A DNA stretch of 64,000 nucleotides from the NCBI GenBank assembly GCA_029251165.1, contig JAQXDW010000131.1:24388-88387 (forward strand), in the 5' to 3' direction. The position numbers and the translations under genes are program-made. The notes under the pieces were generated by a model. The model did no database searches. It was not told the origin of the DNA and worked only from the letters and a program-made list of their open reading frames with translations. Each line of letters starts with the position of its first letter. The first letter of the stretch is position 1. Of the stretch, positions 47,856 through 56,201 are shown piece by piece. This stretch comes from Myxococcota bacterium. Lineage in GTDB: Bacteria; Myxococcota_A; UBA796.

Positions 47856-49202
47856 CTACTCCGCGAGGGTGCCGTCTTGAGCGACCTGGACACCGTGCTC
47901 GGGAAAGTCCTGCTGGGTGAGGGTGCGGATGAGGTCGACCGCGCGGGCCTGTGCGTCCTGGACCGGGAAGCCTTCGCCCTCCTGGATGGTCGGCAGGAGC
48001 TGTCCAGAGACAAACCGGCCCGTCTTGTCGAGGGTGACGTCAAGAACCACGCCGAGCCCTGAATTTCCGGTGAGGTTGAACCGGGAGTAGGTGGCGAAGT
48101 TTCCCAGAGAGTAGGCGATGAGCCGGTCGCTGTAGACCTCCATGCCGCGCAGGACATGGGGACCGTGGCCGAGCACCAGATCGGCACCCGCATCAACGAC
48201 GAGGTGGGTGAAGGTCCGCAGATCACCACGGTTCTCGCCGTAGAAAGTCTCCTGGCCTCTGGGGGTGTGGATCGCTCGGCTGCCCTCCGCACCACCATGG
48301 AAGCTCACGATCACGATGTCGTGGGTGGCAGAGAGGGAGGAGACCAGCGCCACAGCGGTCTCGTGATCGTTGACATAGTGGCAGGACTGGCTGGTGTGGA
48401 AGCCGATCATCGCGATCTTCAGGCCGTCATGTTCGACGCTGGCGATGTCTCCGGGGCGGCCGCTGTGGGCGATTCCGGCATCGTCGAGGAGGCGCTCCGT
48501 CTCCAGGCGGCAGACCTCGCCGAAGTCTCCGGCGTGGTTGTTGGCGGTCGAGACCATGTCGAAGCCGGCGTCGACGTAGTGCTGGATGTAGCTGGCAGGG
48601 GTGCGGAAGGCGTAGCAGCTGCCGGGCTTGGCGTCGGGCTTGCACTTGCTCGTGCGCCCGCTGTCACAGAGGGGACCCTCCAGGTTGCCGAAGGTGAGGT
48701 CGGCGTCTGTGAGCCAGTCAGAGACGCCAGCGAAGATGGTTGCGCCGCCTTGCGGGGGGAGGTGGCCTGCGGGGAAGTCGGTGCCGATCATCATGTCGCC
48801 GACCGCACGCATGCGGACCGTGGCGCCATCGGGAGCGGTGGAGACGAAGGTTCGCTCTGCGTTCGCCCTGCCCTGAGCGAGCAGCTCCTGAAGGCTGAGG
48901 TTGTCTCTGGCCTGGGAGAGGTACGTGCTCAGCCCGCTGCGATCCGGCTCAGTCTGCTGCACCACGGTCCAGTGCTCCACGACCGTCATCCAGTCACCGG
49001 TCAGCCAGTACGCCCAGCCGATCTCCCAGTGGCAGTCGAGGAGCTGAGGAGAGTCGGGCTCTGCGATGCAGGTCTGGAAGTGACCGATGGCGGCTCCAGC
49101 GTCTTTTTCGGCCAGCGCTGCGACCCCATGATCGTAAGCAGACAAGGGTGCAGAGGGTGGATCCTCAGCGAGTGCGGTGAGAGCAGAGAGCAGCATGAAC
49201 AT
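47856..49202 (-). CDS. CapA-family metallophosphatase-like protein with TPR-like N-terminus
   Basis: 448 residues. F-M-L-L-S-A-L-T-A-L-A-E is a short signal peptide. Residues about 20-110 form a helical, TPR-like region. The CapA domain (about 128-400) follows with A-V-G-D-M-M-I-G-T-D, S-T-A-N-N-H-A-G-D-F-G, V-S-F-H-G-G-A-E-G, L-V-L-G-H-G-P-H-V-L-R-G and A-Y-S-L-G-N-F. The Asp, Asn and His residues are the metal-binding set of calcineurin-like enzymes. CapA itself takes part in poly-gamma-glutamate capsule production; distant members have unknown substrates. No capB or capC is present here, so the role is open. Confidence 0.82.
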   Translation of the reverse strand: MFMLLSALTALAEDPPSAPLSAYDHGVAALAEKDAGAAIGHFQTCIAEPDSPQLLDCHWEIGWAYWLTGDWMTVVEHWTVVQQTEPDRSGLSTYLSQARDNLSLQELLAQGRANAERTFVSTAPDGATVRMRAVGDMMIGTDFPAGHLPPQGGATIFAGVSDWLTDADLTFGNLEGPLCDSGRTSKCKPDAKPGSCYAFRTPASYIQHYVDAGFDMVSTANNHAGDFGEVCRLETERLLDDAGIAHSGRPGDIASVEHDGLKIAMIGFHTSQSCHYVNDHETAVALVSSLSATHDIVIVSFHGGAEGSRAIHTPRGQETFYGENRGDLRTFTHLVVDAGADLVLGHGPHVLRGMEVYSDRLIAYSLGNFATYSRFNLTGNSGLGVVLDVTLDKTGRFVSGQLLPTIQEGEGFPVQDAQARAVDLIRTLTQQDFPEHGVQVAQDGTLAE

Positions 49203-49506
49203 CGGCGGAACCTCCGGCGGGGCTACAACCTAATCGACCGCCGTGACATTCCGAGCATTGTCGTGATCACGAGTGGCTCGGAAGCCCTTGATATGATGCC
49301 CGATAGTGTTGGTTTCAGGTTTGTTTTCGAGTCATTGATGACAGGCATCATTCTGGACTGAAATTCACGGTCAGTTTGTGTCCATATTGTCGAAAATAGA
49401 CTCCGGATCGGTTACGTGAAAACATCGGGTGAATCCCGTCGATCACTCCGGCGGCGCCGAGGTCATCCCCTCCCAGATTCCCCCCCCCCTTCGCAACGGA
49501 GCAGTA
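49203..49506. other. Divergent intergenic region between capA-like and gyrA
   Basis: 304 bases with no gene. It holds a TGATG/CATCA inverted repeat (49337-49351) and an AT-rich stretch (49371-49398) that could contain gyrA promoter elements, though no pair with good spacing stands out. A run of nine C residues lies at about 49481-49489, just before the gyrA ribosome site. Confidence 0.4.
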
Positions 49507-52038
49507 ATGGATCAGAGCGCAGGCGCAGACAGTATCGCGAGCAACCTGGAGGAGATCGACATTGAGCAGGAGATGCGCTCGTCGTATCTCGACTACTCCA
49601 TGTCCGTGATCATCGGTCGAGCCCTCCCCGATGTTCGAGACGGGCTCAAGCCCGTCCACCGTCGCATCCTCTACGCCATGCTTCGAGAGGGCAACCTCTC
49701 CAACCGGCGCTACTCCAAGTGCGCTGGTGTGGTCGGTGAGGTCCTCAAGAAGTACCACCCCCACGGCGACTCCGCAGTCTACGACGCCCTGGTCCGCATG
49801 GCCCAGCCCTGGAACATGCGCGCTCCGCTGGTCGATGGCCAGGGTAACTTTGGAAGCGTCGATGGCGACCCGGCGGCGGCCTACCGGTACACCGAGTGCC
49901 GGATGCAGAAGCTCGCTGAGTTCCTGCTCCTGGACATCGACAAAGACACCGTCAACTTCGGTCCCAACTTCGACGGTGCTACCGAAGAGCCTCTGGTCCT
50001 GCCCGCTGCCTACCCAAACCTCCTGGTGAACGGATCCGATGGCATCGCGGTCGGCATGGCGACCCGCATCCCGCCCCACAACCTCGGCGAGATCATCAAC
50101 GGCACGGTCGCCCTCATCGACAACCCGGAGATCACCACTGAGGAGCTGATGGAGATCATCCCGGCTCCCGACTTCCCCACCGCTGGCACCATCTACGGTC
50201 GCGCCGGGGTCAAGGAAGCCTACTCCACCGGCCGGGGCAAGATCCTCCTTCGTGGAAATGCAACCTTCGAGGATATCTCTGGCGGTCGCAGTGCGATCAT
50301 CATCGACGAGCTGCCCTACCAGGTGAACAAGGCCCGGCTGGTCGAAGAGATCGCCAACCTCGTGAAGTCCAAGCGCATCGAGGGAATCTCTGCCCTGCGC
50401 GACGAGAGCGACCGCAGCGGCATGCGGGTGGTGGTCGAGCTGAAGCGCGACACGGTCCGCGAGGTCATGCTCAACCGCCTGTTCAAGCACACCGCGCTGC
50501 AGAATACCTACGGTGTGATTCTCCTCGCCATCGTCAACAACCGTCCGGTAGTCCTCACCCTCCGCGAGGCCCTTCAGCACTACATCTCTCACCGCAGGGA
50601 TGTCACCATTCGTCGCTGTCGGTTCGAGCTTCGCAAGGCGCTGGCCCGCCAGCACATCCTCGCCGGCTACCTCATCGCGCTGGACAACATCGACGAGGTC
50701 ATCTCGATCATTCGCTCCAGCCCGGACTCCACCACCGCGCGTGAGCGCCTGACCGCTCGGTTTGAGCTCAGTCCCATCCAGGCTCAGGCCATCCTCGACA
50801 TGCGGCTCCAGCGCCTCACCGGACTCGAGCGGCAGAAGATTGAGGATGAGTACAACGATCTGGAGGAGATCGTCGTCCGCCTCCACGGCATCCTCAACAA
50901 CGAGAGCCGCCTCATGGAGGTGATCAAGGAGGAGCTGATCGCGGTCCGCGACAAGTTCGCCAACCCCCGCCGCACCAAGATCATCGATGCCTCCGGCAAG
51001 CTCTCCATCCTCGATCTCATCGCTGAGGAGGAGCAGGTCGTCACGCTCTCGATGCGCGGCTACATCAAGCGCTCCTCAATGGAGCAGTACCAGGAGCAGC
51101 GGCGCGGCGGCTTCGGTCGGCGCGGGATGAAGACCCGCGATCAGGACTCCATCCAGGACTTGTTCATCGCCAACACCCTCAGCGTGCTGCTGGTGTTTAC
51201 GACTCAAGGGCAGCTGTTCAAGGTGCCGGTCTATGAGATCCCAGAGACCTCACGGGATTCTCGAGGGACCCCGATCGTCAACCTCGTACACCTCGAGAAC
51301 AACGACAAGATCGCAGCGGTCTTGAGCATCGAGGACTTCGACGAAGAGGTCGATCTCCTGTTCTGCTCTCGCAAGGGACTCGTCAAGCGCACCAGCCTCG
51401 GCGACTACCGCAACATCCGTCGAACCGGCCTGCGGGCGTATGACTGCGCAGAAGGCGACGAGCTGTTCACTGTGGTCAAGACCAGCGAGGGGCAGGACTT
51501 CCTCATCCTCACCCGAAACGGAAAGTCCATCCGAATTCCTTACCACTACCACACCGAGAATGAAGAAGGTGAGCGGGTTATCAAGGTTGATGAGGACGGC
51601 GAGCCCATCATGCAGATCCGCCACACTGGCCGGGTTGCTCGGGGAGTGCGCGGCATCAACATGCAGGACGGAGACGAGATCGCTGACATGCGGGTCGTCA
51701 ATGAGGACCCGGATCTGCTGCTGCTGACCATCACCGAGAACGGCTACGGGAAGCGCACACGACTCGAAGAGTACCGTCAGCAGAATCGCGGTGGTCAGGG
51801 CATCATCGACATCGTCACCGGAGAGCGCAACGGTCGGGTGGCGGGTGCTGCTCAGGTCGCAGATGGCGATCGAATCATGATGATCACGGACACTGGCCGG
51901 GTCATTAAGACCCCAGTGACCACGATCCGCATTCAGGGCCGCAATACCAAGGGCGTGACCTTGATGCGTGTCGAGGGCGATGAGCGCATCGTCAGCGTAG
52001 CGCGGGTTGTCGAGAGCGAGGCCGAGGTCGAAGAGTAG
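49507..52038 (+). CDS. gyrA: DNA gyrase subunit A
   Basis: 843 residues from ATG 49507 (GGAG nearby); the frame is open to 49429, but family proteins begin near this Met. S-Y-L-D-Y-S-M-S-V-I-I-G-R-A-L-P-D-V-R-D-G-L opens the breakage-reunion domain. H-P-H-G-D-S-A-V-Y is the quinolone-region helix, and Y-R-Y-T-E-C-R-M contains the catalytic Tyr. The C-terminal propeller starts at the GyrA box, here Q-R-R-G-G-F-G (usual form Q-R-R-G-G-K-G), and repeats as N-R-G-G-Q-G-I. Quinolone-type sites read D-S-A rather than Ser-Ala-Asp order expected in E. coli. Separated from gyrB by about 7 kb. Confidence 0.97.
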   Translation: MDQSAGADSIASNLEEIDIEQEMRSSYLDYSMSVIIGRALPDVRDGLKPVHRRILYAMLREGNLSNRRYSKCAGVVGEVLKKYHPHGDSAVYDALVRMAQPWNMRAPLVDGQGNFGSVDGDPAAAYRYTECRMQKLAEFLLLDIDKDTVNFGPNFDGATEEPLVLPAAYPNLLVNGSDGIAVGMATRIPPHNLGEIINGTVALIDNPEITTEELMEIIPAPDFPTAGTIYGRAGVKEAYSTGRGKILLRGNATFEDISGGRSAIIIDELPYQVNKARLVEEIANLVKSKRIEGISALRDESDRSGMRVVVELKRDTVREVMLNRLFKHTALQNTYGVILLAIVNNRPVVLTLREALQHYISHRRDVTIRRCRFELRKALARQHILAGYLIALDNIDEVISIIRSSPDSTTARERLTARFELSPIQAQAILDMRLQRLTGLERQKIEDEYNDLEEIVVRLHGILNNESRLMEVIKEELIAVRDKFANPRRTKIIDASGKLSILDLIAEEEQVVTLSMRGYIKRSSMEQYQEQRRGGFGRRGMKTRDQDSIQDLFIANTLSVLLVFTTQGQLFKVPVYEIPETSRDSRGTPIVNLVHLENNDKIAAVLSIEDFDEEVDLLFCSRKGLVKRTSLGDYRNIRRTGLRAYDCAEGDELFTVVKTSEGQDFLILTRNGKSIRIPYHYHTENEEGERVIKVDEDGEPIMQIRHTGRVARGVRGINMQDGDEIADMRVVNEDPDLLLLTITENGYGKRTRLEEYRQQNRGGQGIIDIVTGERNGRVAGAAQVADGDRIMMITDTGRVIKTPVTTIRIQGRNTKGVTLMRVEGDERIVSVARVVESEAEVEE

Positions 52039-52082
52039 GGCGACTGCGCTCCTGGCGAGCTGTGATCACCGGATCTTCACAG

Positions 52083-52121
52083 AGCCCCGACGATCAGCCG
52101 AGTACGGTGATCATCGGGGCT
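52083..52121 (+). terminator. Terminator-like hairpin after gyrA
   Basis: AGCCCCGACGATCA (52083-52096) pairs with TGATCATCGGGGCT (52108-52121) with one mismatch and an 11-base loop, 45 bases after the gyrA stop. The following tract is only moderately T rich. Confidence 0.6.
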
Positions 52122-52185
52122 TGATCATTGTGTTCATGGGGGGTCAACTTTGCGCGATCCTGGCGATCCTGGCTACCCGCCTGAG

Positions 52186-52872
52186 ATGTCTCTCCTCCGT
52201 CTCACTGCCGCCCTCTGTCTGCTCGGGGTCACCCTCCTCGTTGGCTGGTGGTGGAGCCCATACTCTCCGGTTGCGTTTGACCGACCTGCTGCGGTCCTGG
52301 CGAGCGGCGATGCCGAGGGCGCTCTGGCCGGCTACCGCGCCCTTGCCGCTGCGCCGATTACCAGGCGTGACGAGGCCCTGTGGCAGGCAGCACTGATCGC
52401 AGAGATCGAGCTGTCTCGTGTCGATGAAGCCACCGCGCTGCTCCAGGACTGTGTGCTGCTCGGTGGTCCCCTGGCAGCCGATGCCGCTGCGCGCCTGGCC
52501 CGGCTGGCCGTGGAGCCGCTCGCTGCCGCTGAGCACTGGATGACCGCAGCAGAGCTGGAGCCGGGCCATGCAGAGTCTGGTCGGTGGCTGCTCAATGCCG
52601 GAGAGGCTGCGATGACCGTCGGTGATCTCCCGATGGCCGAGGCCGCTCTGTTTGCTGCTGCTGAGCGCGAAGAGTCTGCGGTTCTCGCCTGGCTCCTCCT
52701 CGGCCGCGCGGCCCTGGAGTCCGACCCAGCCACTGCCCATGTCCGCTACGATGCTGCGCTGACCGCGGGTGCAGAAGGCGTCACGGCCACGCTGGCCCGC
52801 TCCGGTCGCGAGGCTGCCGCGACGCTGATGGAGGATGGCATGATCCTGGCCGATGTGCTGGATGCAGAGTGA
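52186..52872 (+). CDS. Membrane-anchored TPR-like repeat protein
   Basis: 228 residues from ATG 52186; a TTG at 52150 is an alternative start. One hydrophobic segment (about 3-24, L-T-A-A-L-C-L-L-G-V-T-L-L-V-G) would anchor the protein. The rest is a solenoid of Ala/Leu/Glu-rich helices with repeating A-L-x-x-Y-x-x-L and A-E-A-A-L-F-A-A-A-E units like TPR/SEL1 modules. No catalytic motif is visible. It lies between gyrA and hemL with only short gaps and is probably co-transcribed with hemL. Confidence 0.6.
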   Translation: MSLLRLTAALCLLGVTLLVGWWWSPYSPVAFDRPAAVLASGDAEGALAGYRALAAAPITRRDEALWQAALIAEIELSRVDEATALLQDCVLLGGPLAADAAARLARLAVEPLAAAEHWMTAAELEPGHAESGRWLLNAGEAAMTVGDLPMAEAALFAAAEREESAVLAWLLLGRAALESDPATAHVRYDAALTAGAEGVTATLARSGREAAATLMEDGMILADVLDAE

Positions 52873-52923
52873 GGGAGTCGGGTCTGTGAGATAGGAGTGC
52901 TGTCCAACAACCCTGGAGCCTCC

Positions 52924-54201
52924 ATGAGCCGCTCGACCGATCTCCTCGCAGAAGCACGCGCTTTCATCCCAGGTGGAGTGAACTCTCCCGTCCGTGCCTT
53001 CAATGCCGTCGACGGTGATCCCCCATTCATCGCCTCTGCCAAGGGCTGCTGGCTGACTGATGAGGATGGCCACCGCTACCTCGACCTGATCAACTCCTGG
53101 GGACCGACCATCCTGGGTCATGCCAACCCGGTGGTGGTCCAGGCGATCTGTGAGACTGCGGCGAAGGGCACCTCATTTGGAGCGCCGACCGCTGGCGAGG
53201 TTGAGTTTGCTGCGGCGCTGTGTGAAGCACACCCGACGCTGGACATGGTGCGGCTGTGCTCGTCGGGTACCGAGGCCACCATGCATGCCATTCGGCTGGC
53301 CCGAGGCTTCACCGGCCGCGATCAGATCATCAAGATCGACGGCTGCTACCACGGCGCTCACGACAGCGTGCTGGTCAAGGCTGGCTCCGGAGTCGCCACG
53401 TTCGCCGCTCCCGGATCTCCGGGGATCCCCGCTGCGACCGCCGGGCTGACCCTCACCGCGCCCTTCAACGACCTCGACGCCATCGCCGCACACCTCGCCA
53501 CTCATGCGGTCGCGGCGGTTATCCTGGAGGCCGTGCCGGGCAACATGGGCTGCATCGATCCCGTCGAGGGCTACTTCTCAGGGCTCTCAGCGCTCTGTCG
53601 TGAGCACGGCGCGCTGCTCATCATCGATGAGGTGATGACCGGCTTTCGGCTGGCGCTGGGCGGGGCCTGTGAGCGGTTCTCCATCGACGCAGACCTCGTG
53701 ACGCTGGGCAAGGTGGTCGGCGGCGGTCTTCCGCTGGCGGCATTTGGTGGTCGCCGCGAGGTCATGTCTTGCCTCTCCCCCGAGGGACCGGTCTACCAGG
53801 CCGGCACCCTGTCTGGGAATCCCCTCGCGGTTCAGGCCGGACTCGCCACCCTCCGCCAGCTCACCCCGGCGGTCTACACCCGACTTGAAGAGATCGGAGC
53901 AGCGGTCGAGGCTGGGCTGCGTCCGGCAGTCGAAGCTGCGGGCTGCTCGATGACCCGGGTGGGCTCGATGTTCACCATCTTCTTCCGCTCGACTCCGCCG
54001 ACCTGCTTCTCCGAGGTCTCCGAGTGCGACATGGCAGCATTTGGTCGCTTTCACCGGGCTGCGCTGGAGGCTGGGGTCTACCTGCCGCCGTCACAGTACG
54101 AGGCGGCGTTCCTGGCGGCGACCCTCACAGAGTCCGAGCTCTCGCACCTCATCAACGGCCTGAACGCTGCGCTGGCCAGCGAACCAGCGACTGCCACCTG
54201 A
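52924..54201 (+). CDS. hemL: Glutamate-1-semialdehyde 2,1-aminomutase
   Basis: 425 residues from ATG 52924 with GGAG upstream. F-I-P-G-G-V-N-S-P-V-R-A-F is the N-terminal family block. S-S-G-T-E-A-T-M-H-A-I-R-L-A-R binds the cofactor phosphate, L-L-I-I-D-E-V-M-T-G-F-R provides the PLP-pairing Asp, and L-G-K-V-V-G-G-G-L-P carries the Schiff-base Lys. It makes 5-aminolevulinate from glutamate semialdehyde, the C5 route to heme and other tetrapyrroles. No other hem gene is nearby. Confidence 0.95.
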   Translation: MSRSTDLLAEARAFIPGGVNSPVRAFNAVDGDPPFIASAKGCWLTDEDGHRYLDLINSWGPTILGHANPVVVQAICETAAKGTSFGAPTAGEVEFAAALCEAHPTLDMVRLCSSGTEATMHAIRLARGFTGRDQIIKIDGCYHGAHDSVLVKAGSGVATFAAPGSPGIPAATAGLTLTAPFNDLDAIAAHLATHAVAAVILEAVPGNMGCIDPVEGYFSGLSALCREHGALLIIDEVMTGFRLALGGACERFSIDADLVTLGKVVGGGLPLAAFGGRREVMSCLSPEGPVYQAGTLSGNPLAVQAGLATLRQLTPAVYTRLEEIGAAVEAGLRPAVEAAGCSMTRVGSMFTIFFRSTPPTCFSEVSECDMAAFGRFHRAALEAGVYLPPSQYEAAFLAATLTESELSHLINGLNAALASEPATAT

Positions 54202-54222
54202 CACAGCACCCAAGCCTGACCA

Positions 54223-54238
54223 TTCCCCGAACGGGGAA
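54223..54238. terminator. Small hairpin after hemL
   Basis: TTCCCC, loop GAAC, GGGGAA (54223-54238), 22 bases after the hemL stop. The A/G-rich tail on the plus strand would be T-rich only on the minus strand, so efficiency on the plus strand is doubtful. Confidence 0.4.
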
Positions 54239-54264
54239 GAAAGAAAGAAGCCGAAGATGCAGCA

Positions 54265-54293
54265 TTGCCCGGGAGCGGAGGTTGTGATAGTAG
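54265..54293 (+). promoter_or_regulatory. Possible promoter of the ATP synthase membrane-subunit operon
   Basis: TTGCCC (54265-54270), a 17-base spacer and TAGTAG (54288-54293), the latter preceded by TGTGA. Weak matches, but well placed 40 bases before atpZ, which itself has a GAGGAGG ribosome site. Confidence 0.3.
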
Positions 54294-54333
54294 GGCACAC
54301 CTCGATCCTCAGGAATGAGGAGGGAACACCAGT

Positions 54334-54555
54334 ATGTCTACTTCTAAACTGCAAAAGCAGTTAATTGGGGTCTCTGGTATGGTGATGGAGATGACCATCC
54401 TGGTTATCCTCGGAGCCCTCGTCGGGGGCTGGCTCGATAGTCAGCTTCAGACCTCCCCTCTTCTCCTCCTGTTCGCACTCGGGGCGGCCCTGATCCTGGG
54501 CATGACCCGAATCATCCGCACCATCGACAGACTCACCAAAGCCCCTCCCCGATGA
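54334..54555 (+). CDS. atpZ: AtpZ-like ATP synthase accessory membrane protein
   Basis: 73 residues. Two membrane helices lie at about 15-34 and 41-60, with the pattern G-A-L-V-G-G-W-L-D-S-Q-L-Q-T-S-P, typical of the AtpZ/AtpI_AS small proteins encoded before F0 genes. These help c-ring assembly or cation supply. Strong ribosome site (GAGGAGG). Its stop overlaps the next start by 4 bases. First gene of the local atp operon. Confidence 0.8.
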   Translation: MSTSKLQKQLIGVSGMVMEMTILVILGALVGGWLDSQLQTSPLLLLFALGAALILGMTRIIRTIDRLTKAPPR

Positions 54556-54944
54556 AGTTCGACCTGACGAGCATTACCCGAAAAGCCCTTGCCTTACTGG
54601 CAATCGGCTCTGCCGTTGCTGCCTGGCAGGGCGGCGCGGGTGCTGGTATTGGGTTCATCCTGGGTGGTCTGCTGCTGATGGTCAGCTTCGGTGCTGGCTG
54701 GTGGCTGAGCCGTCCGTCAGAAGATGGCTCGGTCCCTGCCCGCAACATCAGCGGTGTCGCGGGTCTGACCGCAATCAAGCTTCCGATCATCGGTGGCGTC
54801 GCCTGGCTGCTGTTCACCAACTTCCCGCCGGTGGCTGTTGCCCTCGGTGGCATGGTCTTCAGCTTCTCCATTTCCCTGGATGCCTGGATGAACAGCCGCC
54901 TTCCTGACTTCAAATCAACCGCCAATACAGCAGGGAACACCTGA
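54552..54944 (+). CDS. atpI: AtpI-like ATP synthase subunit I
   Basis: 130 residues with four membrane helices (about 10-30, 33-52, 68-90 and 92-110). Sequence is weakly conserved, as usual for subunit I, but position and topology between atpZ and atpB are diagnostic. G-V-A-G-L-T-A-I-K-L-P-I-I-G-G-V-A-W-L-L resembles the helical hairpin of the family. Subunit I assists c-ring assembly. Overlaps atpB by one base (TGATG). Confidence 0.72.
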   Translation: MKFDLTSITRKALALLAIGSAVAAWQGGAGAGIGFILGGLLLMVSFGAGWWLSRPSEDGSVPARNISGVAGLTAIKLPIIGGVAWLLFTNFPPVAVALGGMVFSFSISLDAWMNSRLPDFKSTANTAGNT

Positions 54945-55693
54945 TGTATCATTATACATGGCTCGAGCAGATTCCCGGCGTGGTTCATGCCTTTGAGTCC
55001 GTAGGTCTCGGTGGCTCTGCTGCCTCGATCATGCACGCCTGGCTGCTCAGCTTCCTGCTCATCGGTGTCGCGCTGCTGGGCCGGATGAAGCTCAACTCTG
55101 TGATGGCTGCCGGTGGCGACACGCTCTACGTCCCCGACAGCTCGCTGACCATCCGCAACTTCTGGGAGCTGTTCGTCGGCGGGCTGGACAATCTGACCCG
55201 CTCCGTCCTCGAACACGACAACCGCAAGCCGGTCTACTTCGCGCTGCTGTCCGGGCTGTTTATCTACATCCTGTTCGGCAACCTGATGGGCATGGTCCCA
55301 GGCTTTGCTGCTCCCACTGGCGACTTCAACACCAACCTCGCGATGGCCATGGTCGTCCTGGTGGTGTTCAACGTTGCTGGCCTGATGGCCAACGGCATCG
55401 GCCATATTACGCATCTCTTCGGACCGATCTGGTGGCTTGCGCCCCTGATCTTCATTGTCGAAGCGTTGGGTATGTTCCTTGTCCGTCCTTTCTCTCTGAC
55501 GCTTCGGCTGACCGGAAACATGTTCGGAGACCACATGGTCTTCGGAATCATGTCCGATCTCGTTCCGCCGGTTCTCCCTAGCGTTTTTCTTGGCCTTGGA
55601 TCGTTCGTATCGTTCATCCAGGCTCTGGTGTTCACCCTGCTGTCAGCCGTCTACATTGCTCTGGCGACAGCTCACGATGACGATCATCACTGA
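54944..55693 (+). CDS. atpB: ATP synthase F0 subunit a
   Basis: 249 residues, five to six membrane helices. L-R-L-T-G-N-M-F-G-D-H (about residues 184-194) contains the essential Arg of the ion channel, and V-F-T-L-L-S-A-V-Y-I closes the last helix. An N-terminal segment (H-A-W-L-L-S-F-L-L-I-G) and N-L-M-G-M-V-P-G-F are family features. The C-terminal D-D-D-H-H tail is acidic. Moves ions against the c-ring in the inner membrane. Confidence 0.95.
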   Translation: MYHYTWLEQIPGVVHAFESVGLGGSAASIMHAWLLSFLLIGVALLGRMKLNSVMAAGGDTLYVPDSSLTIRNFWELFVGGLDNLTRSVLEHDNRKPVYFALLSGLFIYILFGNLMGMVPGFAAPTGDFNTNLAMAMVVLVVFNVAGLMANGIGHITHLFGPIWWLAPLIFIVEALGMFLVRPFSLTLRLTGNMFGDHMVFGIMSDLVPPVLPSVFLGLGSFVSFIQALVFTLLSAVYIALATAHDDDHH

Positions 55694-55711
55694 TCCCTTC
55701 TGGAGGCATCC

Positions 55712-56035
55712 ATGAAGTCCCTGCTTAAGACCCTGCCCGTCGCGGCGGCCCTTCTTCTCATCTCCACCCCGGCTTTCGCTGAGGGTGCACTCTCCACCGC
55801 TTCTCAGAGCGATCCGGGCCTCGTCGGCTTCGGTGCCGGCTTCGCCATCGGCCTCGCTGCTCTGGGTTCCGGACTTGGTCAGGGCCGCATTGCAGCCAGC
55901 GCCATGGACGGAATGGCTCGCAACCCGCAGGCTGGCGGCGACATCCGTACCTCCATGCTCATCGCTCTGGCGTTCCCTGAGTCCCTCGTGCTCTTTGCCT
56001 TCGCGATCGCTTACCTGCTTATCCAGGCCCTGTAG
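55712..56035 (+). CDS. atpE: ATP synthase F0 subunit c with signal peptide
   Basis: 107 residues, about 25 more than E. coli subunit c, because of an N-terminal signal peptide (L-P-V-A-A-A-L-L-L-I-S-T-P-A-F-A). The hairpin follows: G-S-G-L-G-Q-G-R-I-A-A-S-A-M-D-G in helix 1, loop A-R-N-P-Q, and L-A-F-P-E-S-L-V-L-F in helix 2 with the ion-carrying Glu. A Gln in helix 1 and Ser after the Glu are part of the sodium-binding set, but the Thr expected next is Leu, so proton or sodium use is undecided. No b, delta, alpha, gamma, beta or epsilon genes follow. Confidence 0.93.
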   Translation: MKSLLKTLPVAAALLLISTPAFAEGALSTASQSDPGLVGFGAGFAIGLAALGSGLGQGRIAASAMDGMARNPQAGGDIRTSMLIALAFPESLVLFAFAIAYLLIQAL

Positions 56036-56110
56036 TCCATACAGATCGCCTCGTGATGGGGCTGTCTGCAACGGTTGCATTGCAACCCTGCTGATGACCT
56101 GTTGCACCGG

Positions 56111-56140
56111 AGGGGAAGCCAATCACGGCTTCCCCTCTTT
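56111..56140 (+). terminator. Intrinsic terminator after atpE
   Basis: AGGGGAAGCC (56111-56120), loop AATCAC, GGCTTCCCCT (56127-56136), then CTTT. A perfect 10-bp stem closing the atp unit. A smaller palindrome GGTTGCATTGCAACC lies just upstream (56073-56087). Confidence 0.8.
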
Positions 56141-56201
56141 GCGTATGAGAGGGCAAGTTGCGTACAATCCTCTCGACCCACTCATCCGACCCGGAGACTC
56201 C

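Noticed and set aside
49348..50886. 512-codon minus-strand open frame inside gyrA
   Set aside because: Antisense to gyrA, with no independent start signals.
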